From Burkholderia sp. Ax-1724 (GTDB lineage Bacteria; Pseudomonadota; Gammaproteobacteria; Burkholderiales; Burkholderiaceae), in assembly GCF_011752995.1 (NCBI RefSeq), contig NZ_VWWL01000011.1, positions 151,596 to 215,595 of the forward strand: DNA of 64,000 nucleotides, written 5' to 3'. The translations under genes and the position numbers were made by a program. The notes beneath the pieces were generated by a model. That model saw only the letters and a program-made list of their open reading frames with translations. It had not been told where the DNA came from and ran no database searches. This document shows positions 26,634 through 34,837 of the stretch, piece after piece (the first letter of the stretch is position 1; every line of letters begins with the position of its first letter).

Positions 26634-27803
26634 ATGCCCGCTAGACGCACACACAAAGTCGGCAACCATATCGTGGAGATCAATCAGCCAGGCCTCACCA
26701 GCGCCGGCAGAATCCCGACCTACGCACTCTGCTCGGCCGAGCGCTGGGGGATGCGCTTTTCTGATCTGGATCCGGAGCGCAAGGGGAAGCTTATGTTTCC
26801 GGTTGCCAGGGATTACGCGTTTGCGGTGGAGTTACTGTTCGAGAAGATCCAGTGGGGGAATACTTTCTTTGGTAAGGGGGTGCCGGAGAAGGTGCTCAGG
26901 TGGCCGGTTGACGATGATGGACAAAAATATCTACTCAGTCTGATAAAGCCGCTTATCGTCAAGGCAATGACGGATCAATCGCAAGACGGCGGTATTCCCG
27001 CTCAGGCCGTTCCCTCGCAGATAAAACTCGATGTGTCGGCGGGTTCGGCACCCGAGCAGGGCTTTTTTGATTCCGCGAACTGGAGCCTGCTCCTGCATCT
27101 CAATGATCTCAAAGACCTCATTCTTATGAGCCGGTTAGCGGACGAGGATGCGGGTCAACGCTATCTGCGCTTCAGAACGCTCAAGGCATTTGTCGATACG
27201 ATTTACCACGAGTCGCGACATTGCCAGCAATGGTTCTGGAGCTACGCGATGGCGCAGCAACATCCGGATAATTTCCCTGATACACGGATCGATCAGTGGC
27301 CGGGTGCTGTAGTCGCAGATAGCGATGATGGACTTGTCGCAGTTGAGCTCGCCAGAAAAACCACCATACCTGACGATCCCTTGATGCTGGCGAGTATCAA
27401 ACGTATAGCCATCGCGCAGTATGTCTGGGTACTCAATCTCTGGCGTACTGGCAGGGTTAGGCCGCCAGGCCATCTGTCCAGCACGCAGTCACTGGAAAGT
27501 GAATTCGAAAAGGTCAGGGAACTGGCAGTCGATCTTCTACAGAAATCAGGTTACGGCGGCACTCCGATCATGATCGACAGCATGGTGGCCGAGCCTAACA
27601 GATGCTCAGAGGACTACCGCGGCCGTCCCTGGGAAAACGATGCCTTTTATTGTGGAGATATGGCAGGTGCCTATTTCATGCAAGCCGGTCACTATGGGAT
27701 TTATACGCATGCGGAAGATGAGTGCAGTGCTCCTTATGCCTTTGCTCATGAGCATCCCGATTCTTCGGGCACAGAGCAGCCCATTGCCAGTCAAGGAGAG
27801 TGA
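26634..27803 (+). CDS. Putative VgrG-linked zincin-type effector
   Basis: The 389-residue protein contains TIYHESRHCQQWFW, an HExxH zinc motif at residues 192-196 in the wider context YHExRHxxQW. A downstream ENDAFYCGD (334-342) could supply the third ligand. This combination recurs, as I recall, in uncharacterised VgrG-associated proteins of Burkholderia. It has no signal peptide, consistent with loading on VgrG. The start ATG 26634 has AGGAGAAAG upstream. Its 3' end overlaps the immunity candidate by 95 bp if that gene uses its upstream start. Metalloprotease activity is inferred from motif and context only. Confidence 0.65.
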   Translation: MPARRTHKVGNHIVEINQPGLTSAGRIPTYALCSAERWGMRFSDLDPERKGKLMFPVARDYAFAVELLFEKIQWGNTFFGKGVPEKVLRWPVDDDGQKYLLSLIKPLIVKAMTDQSQDGGIPAQAVPSQIKLDVSAGSAPEQGFFDSANWSLLLHLNDLKDLILMSRLADEDAGQRYLRFRTLKAFVDTIYHESRHCQQWFWSYAMAQQHPDNFPDTRIDQWPGAVVADSDDGLVAVELARKTTIPDDPLMLASIKRIAIAQYVWVLNLWRTGRVRPPGHLSSTQSLESEFEKVRELAVDLLQKSGYGGTPIMIDSMVAEPNRCSEDYRGRPWENDAFYCGDMAGAYFMQAGHYGIYTHAEDECSAPYAFAHEHPDSSGTEQPIASQGE

Positions 27804-28629
27804 CATGCAGGACATTCCGAAACCCATGTCCGTGCAGGAGCAGGCGCAACTGTTTCCCTTCTTCGAAGCCGGGCTGGCCTGGGCTACAGGTACGCTTTCA
27901 TTCGACGATATAGTCCGTCGATTCGGAAAGCCAGTGTCATATAGCTCGCCTGAAGACATCATTGTTGAATATACATACTTCCTTCAGAAGAACGTGACGG
28001 TTGATTTCCGGTTCGACAAACTACTACTTGTTGACGGAAAGCCGAGTGTCAAAACAGTCATGATTGATATTGACAGCCTGATGACGACCGACATTCCGAA
28101 GGAGGGCTATGAGGCCAGGCTGAACCTGCATCGCGTAGTCAGAGGAGAGTCGATTGATGGTGTGCGTAACGAGCAAGGCTCCTACTTTTCGCCTCGGGGC
28201 GTGATCATTGGGGGGGACCCCGATATTGTCGATTTTGTCTATCGTCAACTGCTACCACCCGATTCCCCATACGACGTGTATGTCACGGTGACGTATAAAG
28301 GGAAATACGGGCACGACGGTCCCGAATTCCGAAGCCTGCAAAATCCGCGCGATCTGCGCAGTATTGCAATTGATCGGGTCTATCTGAGGCCCGAGGAACT
28401 GGAACAACGCCGCCTCGCCAAGCGCCAGAAATACGGCATGATGAACCTGCGCACCGGCATGGTGTGCCCTGAAACAGGCCTATGGGAAAGCTGGATGCAA
28501 GCGGGAATAGTTGGCAAGGCCGTGGTACGCGCTGGCGACAGGTTCAAGCCATATCTGCGACTCGACATGCCGCCTGCTGACGTGCGCTGGATGTGGGCCG
28601 GTGAGTATCGCCCGGAGCGATTGGCTTGA
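27709..28629 (+). CDS. Putative immunity protein for the zincin effector
   Basis: From ATG 27709 the product is 306 residues and starts with a signal peptide (MRKMSAVLLMPLLMSIPILRAQ), placing it in the periplasm. From ATG 27805, which has a perfect AAGGAG 6 bp upstream, it would be a 274-residue cytoplasmic protein. The decayed duplicate at 28679 keeps the hydrophobic signal core, which favours export. The C-terminal half has NLRTGMVCPETGLWESW, a CPxTGxW-type motif I associate with T6SS immunity proteins. Position directly behind the effector supports the role. Both forms may be made. Confidence 0.6.
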   Translation: MRKMSAVLLMPLLMSIPILRAQSSPLPVKESDMQDIPKPMSVQEQAQLFPFFEAGLAWATGTLSFDDIVRRFGKPVSYSSPEDIIVEYTYFLQKNVTVDFRFDKLLLVDGKPSVKTVMIDIDSLMTTDIPKEGYEARLNLHRVVRGESIDGVRNEQGSYFSPRGVIIGGDPDIVDFVYRQLLPPDSPYDVYVTVTYKGKYGHDGPEFRSLQNPRDLRSIAIDRVYLRPEELEQRRLAKRQKYGMMNLRTGMVCPETGLWESWMQAGIVGKAVVRAGDRFKPYLRLDMPPADVRWMWAGEYRPERLA

Positions 28630-28678
28630 TCCGATCCATAAATTGCAGTGTGTCCAATTGCCGTAGGGATATAGTCCG

Positions 28679-29060
28679 TGCCTATTTTATGCAAGCCAGT
28701 CACTAGGGGTTTTACACGCATGCGGAAGACGAGTGCAGCGCTCCTTATGCTTTTGCTCATGAGCACCCCGCCCCTTCGAGCACAGACCGGTCCACTGACA
28801 ACGGAGCACAGTGAAATGCAGGATATTTCGAAACTCATGTCTGTGCAGGAACAGGAGCGACTTTTCGTCTTCTTCGAGCCGGACTGGCCCTGGCAATGGG
28901 TACGCTTTCATTCGACGATGTAGTCCGTAGATTCGGAAAACCGCAGAAATACGATAATCCTGACGTTAATACTGTCGACTATAGCTATTTTTTCGGAAAC
29001 AACGCATCGATCAAATTCATGTTCGACAGGTTCTACCCCCTAGACGAACAACACAGCGTC
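28679..29060 (+). pseudogene. Decayed tandem duplicate of effector tail plus immunity gene
   Basis: The sequence repeats 27661-28060 with many substitutions. It includes the last 47 codons of the effector, now with a TAG, and the immunity start (ATG 28720: MRKTSAALLMLLLMSTPPLRAQ). A one-base loss near 28875 shifts the frame. The shifted frame continues as GTLSFDDVVRRFGKP, homologous to GTLSFDDIVRRFGKP of the intact copy. Homology ends near 29060, just before the stop of the converging effector-like gene. It is a remnant of a second immunity (or effector-immunity) unit. Confidence 0.75.
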
Positions 29061-29074
29061 AGGAGTTGGAACCG

Positions 29075-31801
29075 TCACCCAATCGGGCGCGGTTCAGCCC
29101 CTACGTTGGCCATCTTGCTAACGTCTTCCAACACGCGCTCCATCAACGCAACGCCATCGTCCGAGCGGTACGCGTCCCCACCGCCCACCTTGCTTTGCGG
29201 CTCATTCTTGAAGTGGCACGCTTCCGGACGGGTCGCGGTTTCCGAGCGGTAGTGCACATGCAGTGGCACTGTCGTGACAGTCTTGATGCGCGGCTTGTCT
29301 TCCCCGGGATCGAGGTAGGCAATACGCTGCGCGTCCCTTAGCGTGATCACGTATTCGTCGAGGAAGTCGCCGTGTGGATGGGGCTCGCCGTTCGGCGCGA
29401 TCCCCGCCAGTCGCTTTCGGCGGATCGTTTGGCTCACTGATACGAGGCTATTGCGATCATGTTTCTGGAGCCACTGGAACAGTTCGCGCGAAGGCTTCTG
29501 CGCGAACAGCTTCAGATTGCGGCGCTTTTGCTGGACGGCGGCCTCGTTGCGCAATGCGGCGATACCTCCCGACAACTTGTTGACATCCTGCGTCAACGCT
29601 ATGCGAACAGGCAGCGCCATACGCTTTGCATCGAGGGCCGCTTGCCCATTCTCATCCGGATCGGTGAGCGTTTCGATTAGCTTATCGATCGTGGCGATCC
29701 GGGCGAGCACATCCTGACGCCCTTTGTCGAGCGCGTCTGCCGCGCGCATGAATTTGCCGTAGATGCCGAAGCCACTCAGCAGCTTCAGGCCGCTCGCATC
29801 AGCCTCGGTGCGCGCGAGATTTGCAAGCGAAGCAGCATACTGTCGTACCCTTTTGACGTCGAATGGAGTCGCGCACAGTTGAATCAGCGACTCCTTCGCC
29901 GCAGCAAGCTCCTGCTCGCGGGCAACCTCCCGTGCCGCCTGGTTTCGCTTGCTCTCGGCGATTGCCTGCTGCTGGCGCACAGTCTTCTTGCCCTTGCCCT
30001 TGCCCTTGCCTTTGCCTTTGCCGCTATTCGCGGCGATCCGGCTCGACGGCTCGTCGTCCCAGTCGATCTCCGGGATTTTCACCTCAGGAGGCGCGGGCAC
30101 CGCCAAGCCCTTTAGATACTTCGCCGTGTAATCGTGCACCGCAACTTCGCTGGGGGTAACAAGTGCCGCGGTGACCATGCGCGCATACTTGGGGTCTCTA
30201 GCCAGCGACGTCCTCATCGCGTTGGCAGTGGCGATGTTCCACTGCAGATTCCGCCGGACGCGCGATACTGCGACCTGTAGCTGCTCATACGCGGCGTCAA
30301 CTTCGTTGCTGCTAGCAGATCGAGGGCTATCGCTTTTCATGCTGTTGCGCAGCCACTCCAGGTCGGTTTCGATTTCGCCGCAGTGTAGTGCGACCGCGTC
30401 GAGCACGGGTTGGCGCATCGCGTCTTCGCGGCGACAGTATGCTAAAGGATCGCTATCTGGAAATGCCGTGAGGCAATGTGAAACGTTATGGAGCAACTCG
30501 ACGCTGATGCGAACCATCGTGCTGACTGATACCTCGTCAAACTGTGCGGTCACTGCGGGGTCAGCGGTGTTCGCAATCCTCTCGCCTTGATTCCTGTACC
30601 GGAGAGACTTACGAATATTGTCGAACAGAATGACAGCTTTGGTGTCGATGGGCATACCCGCATTGATCAGATGGCGGTGTTCGTCCAGTACTATAGAATC
30701 GAAGATGCCGGGCTTACCGCGTAGTCCATCGATCCACCGGAGATTTTCGTCCATGGACTTTGCAAAGGTGGCGTACTGGCTGCCGACATTGGACGATTCC
30801 CGCAACAGGGCAGCAAACCTGTCATCGTACCCACCGCCTATGTTCCCTGTACGTCGATCTTCGGCTCGGGTCGTTCTATTGATCACCTCGCCCAATTGAC
30901 CGAATCTGCCAAGTAGCTCACTGACGCACGTAGAGACTAACGTCTTGCCCACTGTATCAGCCATTCTCCCCAAGTACAGCAGTTCCTTTATATGGCTGTC
31001 CCGCGTTTTCTTGAGAGCCCATTTCCAGGTCTCATCCAGGGAATTACCGTCAATCTTCACGTCTCGCAACGATGGCATGTCCCGGTCAATGCCCGCGAGT
31101 ATCGTATCGAAGCATGCACGGCTCCTGGCTATCTTCCCGGAGATATCCTTAATATTTTTCTCGAAAAATTTCTGCGTTTCAGGCTCATTAGGATTAAGAA
31201 CGAGGGATACCCCCCCTGCCATTTTCCGGAGATAAGGGTTGAACTTATTTAGCACGTCCCCGAGATCTTTCACAAGATCGGACGCACTCTGGCATTCGCG
31301 ATTGAGGTCCTCCAGCTCCTCGCTAAAGCGCTTTAACAGACCGGCGGATGATCGCTCGTTCGTATTGGACTTGAGGTTCTTCTTTGCCTCCCCCATAGCG
31401 ATTTTTAGCGTATCTGCCAGCTTTTTAAGCGTTCTGATCAACGGCTCACTGTGGTCGGCAACTTGTGTTATGCCTGTCCGAGTTCTCGGATAAGCGACCA
31501 GTGCCCGGGTGTAATCCTCAACGCCTTGATGGACCAGTTTCATCATGAACTGCTGGCGCGATACTTCCGGTGACGCCGCGGCCCCGACTTCCCTAAGATT
31601 GGAGCGGCGAATTGGCTGTGCCATGTTGCCTTGAGCGCTCGACACGGGTCGAGACAGCGGAGAAAGCCCTTGAAGCGAAGGTGTGCGGGCAGGCGATGCC
31701 GCTTGAGTAGGCGACGGTGTGTCGATTGCCTGTTGCCGAATTGCCTGTTGCTGACTCTGAAAAGGTTCGCTGCGTCCCGTGCGCGAGATATGGCTGCTCA
31801 C
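29075..31801 (-). CDS. Putative type III secreted effector, 908 residues
   Basis: Translation starts at GTG 31801 with GGGAG 6-7 bp upstream. The first 60 residues are rich in Ser, Gln, Pro and Ala and lack a signal peptide, typical of type III secretion signals. The body is largely helical with coiled-coil-like stretches. A (Gly-Lys)n tract lies near residue 595, encoded by a hexanucleotide repeat at about 29986-30024. The C-terminus (GDFLDEYVITLRDAQRIAYL) recalls large Ralstonia/Xanthomonas effectors, but I cannot name a family. The key support is a full-match PIP/hrpII-type promoter 34-94 bp upstream. GC is lower than in the flanking genes, suggesting acquisition. No secretion-apparatus genes are in the window. 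Confidence 0.6.
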   Translation of the reverse strand: MSSHISRTGRSEPFQSQQQAIRQQAIDTPSPTQAASPARTPSLQGLSPLSRPVSSAQGNMAQPIRRSNLREVGAAASPEVSRQQFMMKLVHQGVEDYTRALVAYPRTRTGITQVADHSEPLIRTLKKLADTLKIAMGEAKKNLKSNTNERSSAGLLKRFSEELEDLNRECQSASDLVKDLGDVLNKFNPYLRKMAGGVSLVLNPNEPETQKFFEKNIKDISGKIARSRACFDTILAGIDRDMPSLRDVKIDGNSLDETWKWALKKTRDSHIKELLYLGRMADTVGKTLVSTCVSELLGRFGQLGEVINRTTRAEDRRTGNIGGGYDDRFAALLRESSNVGSQYATFAKSMDENLRWIDGLRGKPGIFDSIVLDEHRHLINAGMPIDTKAVILFDNIRKSLRYRNQGERIANTADPAVTAQFDEVSVSTMVRISVELLHNVSHCLTAFPDSDPLAYCRREDAMRQPVLDAVALHCGEIETDLEWLRNSMKSDSPRSASSNEVDAAYEQLQVAVSRVRRNLQWNIATANAMRTSLARDPKYARMVTAALVTPSEVAVHDYTAKYLKGLAVPAPPEVKIPEIDWDDEPSSRIAANSGKGKGKGKGKGKKTVRQQQAIAESKRNQAAREVAREQELAAAKESLIQLCATPFDVKRVRQYAASLANLARTEADASGLKLLSGFGIYGKFMRAADALDKGRQDVLARIATIDKLIETLTDPDENGQAALDAKRMALPVRIALTQDVNKLSGGIAALRNEAAVQQKRRNLKLFAQKPSRELFQWLQKHDRNSLVSVSQTIRRKRLAGIAPNGEPHPHGDFLDEYVITLRDAQRIAYLDPGEDKPRIKTVTTVPLHVHYRSETATRPEACHFKNEPQSKVGGGDAYRSDDGVALMERVLEDVSKMANVGAEPRPIG

Positions 31802-31834
31802 TCAGTACTCCCGTTGTAAGACGTGATACCTTGG

Positions 31835-31895
31835 AGTCTGAATACATGGCGCCGTCAAGTAGCCGTGGATGCGAATCTGCAGCGCTTATTGCGAA
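31835..31895 (-). promoter_or_regulatory. PIP/hrpII box with matching -10 element
   Basis: On the minus strand TTCGC (31895-31891), 15 bp, then TTCGC (31875-31871) fits TTCGB-N15-TTCGB and also the hrpII form TTCG-N16-TTCG. After 30 bp comes CAGACT (31840-31835), which fits the YANNNT -10 expected 30-32 bp downstream. This is the target of HrpX/HrpB-type AraC activators of type III secretion. The effector-like gene starts 33 bp later. Confidence 0.7.
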
Positions 31896-31957
31896 CATAG
31901 AACGGGTTTTTCATCCAGTACCGCTCATAGCCTGTTGACGCAGACAGGAAAAACTAC

Positions 31958-32433
31958 ATGAACGAAGCGAATCCCGAAGCTGTTCGGGGAGAAACCGCGC
32001 CGCCCATCGCGAGTCTCTTTGCGTATCGCATAGCAGTCGGAATAGCACAAGGAATACTGCTGTACATCCTTCTGGAAATAGCGGGAGGCCCATCTTCGGT
32101 CATCCCCCATGCGGTTTTCTTTCCGTCCCTCCTGGTCCTCCTCTACGTCGCACCCGTACAGTCAGCACATTGGCATTCGCCGCCGGTTTGCATATCACCA
32201 ACGTAAGAAACAATTTCATTTGTGGCACACGTAAGCTGCTGCTCACGTTGATGTCGTGGCTACTGCCATTGCTCGGCAGACTCGACATCGGGCCGGACTG
32301 CACGAGTGTCCGCGATGCGCTGTCTCAGGGGAGTTATCGGCTGGTGGAAGCGCGTCTACTCGACATCGAAATCGGCGGGACGCGGTTGCAAGTGGGGGCG
32401 ATAGCGGAACGCGTTGTTACGTGTCGACGTTAA
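31958..32433 (+). pseudogene. Remnant of a DUF4153-like membrane protein
   Basis: The first 60 codons (LFAYRIAVGIAQGILLYILLE, then FFPSLLVLLYV) look like the N-terminus of a DUF4153-type multi-span membrane protein. The frame is lost around 32200. Another frame continues with NNFICGTRKLLLTLMSWLLPLL, which resembles a later part of the same family, and ends at TAA 32431. Internal deletions and frameshifts are inferred from these discontinuous pieces. Confidence 0.5.
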
Positions 32434-32481
32434 AAGGCATGGGTGTACTTGCCGCGGCTCGCACACCCATCACGCTGAGCC

Positions 32482-33483
32482 TCAACTCTCCCGACACCCC
32501 CGCGCACCACCCGTCTTCGCATACACGGAACGCACTTGCGGCGCACGCGTAACCAGCCATATCCCGCTGCAAACGAGAACGAGCGCAAGCAGATTCTTCA
32601 ACTCCATGATGTTCTCGTTCAAACATATCGCGGACAACGCAGTACCGAACACCGGCACGAGGAAGTTGAACACGGTCACTCTGCCGACCTGGTTGTATTT
32701 GAGCAGCAAACTCCACAACGAAAAAGCCACCGAGGAGAGAAGCGCCAGGTAGCCGAGCAGCGCCGCCGATTCCACCGTGAATCCGCTCAGCGTACCGCCT
32801 GTCGCATAACCTGCCACGACGAGCACGACGCCGCCAAACCCGAGCTGGTAGCCCGTCATGACCATGACGTCCATGCCCTGCGAAATACGCTTGCCGTAGA
32901 TCGACGCGGCCGACAGCACGAATGCGGCGATCACGATAAAGCCTTCGCCGAGCAGCGTAAACGCAAACTCGAACGAGCTATCGCTGAAATTGACCACCAT
33001 GACGCCCACGAATCCCAACAGGCACCCAACCGCCTTGCGCGGCGAGATCTTGTCGTTCTTATAGATAAAGTGAGCGAGCAGCACGCTGAAGAAGGTCGTC
33101 GTCGAATTCAGGATCGAGCCGCGCACTCCAGTGGTGTATGCAAGGCCGATATAGAAGAACACATATTGAATGGCCGTTTGCGTAACGCCCAGCAGCATCA
33201 ACTGTCCCGCGTTGCGGCGGGTCAAATTGAAAAGCGACTTCTTCGATAGTGCAGCGAGAATCAGCAGAAACAGTCCCGCAAGAACGAACCGGTAGCCAGC
33301 GAAAACCAGTTTCGACGGAATGTCGCCTTGCGTAATGCCGAGCAGCGAATAGCCGATTTTGATTGCCGGATACGAGCTGCCCCACAGCAGGCAGCATACG
33401 GTCGCGAGGATAACGAGTACTTTGGGTTGCGTAAAGAAACGCGCGGAATCGCGCGGTTGGATGGTCTCAATGGGCGTGGTCAT
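32482..33483 (-). CDS. DMT-superfamily (EamA) transporter
   Basis: The 333-residue protein has ten hydrophobic helices in two EamA halves. The first opens with LATVCCLLWGSSYPAIKIGYSLLG and the second includes LGEGFIVIAAFVLSAASIYGKR and ends VLVCSGIWLVTRAP. GSSYPAIK is the usual first-helix signature. Members export or import amino acids and other metabolites; the substrate is not deducible. It is a single gene with about 300 bp of non-coding DNA upstream. Confidence 0.88.
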   Translation of the reverse strand: MTTPIETIQPRDSARFFTQPKVLVILATVCCLLWGSSYPAIKIGYSLLGITQGDIPSKLVFAGYRFVLAGLFLLILAALSKKSLFNLTRRNAGQLMLLGVTQTAIQYVFFYIGLAYTTGVRGSILNSTTTFFSVLLAHFIYKNDKISPRKAVGCLLGFVGVMVVNFSDSSFEFAFTLLGEGFIVIAAFVLSAASIYGKRISQGMDVMVMTGYQLGFGGVVLVVAGYATGGTLSGFTVESAALLGYLALLSSVAFSLWSLLLKYNQVGRVTVFNFLVPVFGTALSAICLNENIMELKNLLALVLVCSGIWLVTRAPQVRSVYAKTGGARGCRES

Positions 33484-33791
33484 ATTTCAAATAACACTGT
33501 TATTACGCAACGCATGGGCTAGCCACCGGCGTGCCTGTCTTATTGCCTTGTCGTTTTATCGCGTCGCTGCGAAATGCCGTGGCAACCCCTGCCGTGACAA
33601 ACCCCGCTCGCAGCCATAGCGAAACCGCTCGCTGCCGCCACATCGCAGCGGGCAGGCGAATCGATCGTTGCATTCGAGAAGACCGCGGAAGATGCGAAGC
33701 AGTGCATGACACCCGGCACTGCGCAATTGGCTTACGGCAGTTTCATGTAAGCGACATGAAATTATAATATGAACGGTCGAACACTGCCGCA
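33484..33791. other. Intergenic region with no recognised feature
   Basis: About 308 bp between the start of the EamA gene and the 3' end of the LysR gene, both on the minus strand. It should contain the EamA promoter. I see no gene or convincing repeat. Confidence 0.4.
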
Positions 33792-34697
33792 CTACTCCCC
33801 AATCATCTCCGGTACTTTCTCCTTCAACGCATCGATGGCAACCCGCGTTTTCGCCCGCAAATGACGCGCTTTCGGCCAAATCGCATAGACCTCCTGAGAG
33901 CGGACCCGATAGTTATCGAGAACCGGCACCAGCGCCCCGCTTTTCGCGTAACGCGTCAACAGCCAGCACGGTAGCCACGCCAGTCCGTAGCCGTCGATTG
34001 CCGCCGCCGCAATCGCCTGAATGTCGTCCATGCTGACACGCGAGCGGATACGTACCGGCTGCGCGCTGCCGTCCGCGTCTTTTGCGTTCCATGGAGCAAC
34101 TGCGCCGGCACGCGAGAGCGCAATGCCGACGTGGTTCTCCAGTTGCTCGATACAGGTTGGCGTTCCGTAGCGCTCGAGATACGCGGGCGACGCGCCGATC
34201 ACAACGTGCTGCGTACCGAGCCGCCGCGCCGCGAGTGTGCTGCTGTCGCGCAACTCGCCTATTCGCACGGCAAGATCGAAGCCTTCTTCGATGAGATCCG
34301 TGAAGCGATCGGTAAACGAAAGATCGATCTGCAACTTCGGATACTGCCGCACGAGATCGAGCAGAATCGGCGCGACGCAAAAATGCCCGAACGCTTCGGG
34401 CACGCTCACTCGCAACCTGCCGGCAGGCTCAGCCCGGCCATGATCGAGCGCGGCCTCGGCAACATCGAGTTCCGCGAGTGCCCGCACGCATCCCTCGTAA
34501 TAGGCCTGCCCTTCAGCCGTGAGAGTCTGACTGCGCGTGCTGCGATGAAGCAGCCGCACACCGAGCCGCGCTTCCAGCCGGCTAATCGCCTTACCGACCG
34601 CCGAGCGCGTGAGGTTCATGCGCTCGGCCGCCAGCGCAAAGCTGCCGGCTTCGACCACCTGCACGAACGTCGCCACGCCGTCCAGATTATCTGTCAT
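33792..34697 (-). CDS. LysR-family transcriptional regulator
   Basis: I place the start at ATG 34697 (MTDNLDGVATFVQVVEAGSF), with AAGGGG 9 bp upstream, giving 301 residues. The winged HTH includes AERMNLTRSAVGKAISRLEARLG. An effector-binding domain follows with the usual GRLRVSVPEAFG start. It is divergent from the MFS gene at 34838, and an imperfect palindrome lies between them, the usual layout for a LysR regulator controlling its neighbour. The ligand is unknown. Confidence 0.92.
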   Translation of the reverse strand: MTDNLDGVATFVQVVEAGSFALAAERMNLTRSAVGKAISRLEARLGVRLLHRSTRSQTLTAEGQAYYEGCVRALAELDVAEAALDHGRAEPAGRLRVSVPEAFGHFCVAPILLDLVRQYPKLQIDLSFTDRFTDLIEEGFDLAVRIGELRDSSTLAARRLGTQHVVIGASPAYLERYGTPTCIEQLENHVGIALSRAGAVAPWNAKDADGSAQPVRIRSRVSMDDIQAIAAAAIDGYGLAWLPCWLLTRYAKSGALVPVLDNYRVRSQEVYAIWPKARHLRAKTRVAIDALKEKVPEMIGE

Positions 34698-34754
34698 TGG
34701 ATGCCCCTTCATTGGTTCCAAACAGGAATCTATCATGGGAATTTAATGGACCAA

Positions 34755-34775
34755 TAAGGGAATCTTATTCCCCTA
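34755..34775. promoter_or_regulatory. Candidate LysR operator
   Basis: TAAGGGAAT-CTT-ATTCCCCTA is a 9-bp inverted repeat with one mismatch, with a perfect core GGGAAT/ATTCCC at 34758-34772. It sits midway between the divergent LysR and MFS starts. Confidence 0.5.
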
Positions 34776-34837
34776 AACTGGATTGGGTCGTTCACCGCCA
34801 TGCCATCGCAATGGCGCGCCACCCTTTGGAGTCAAAC

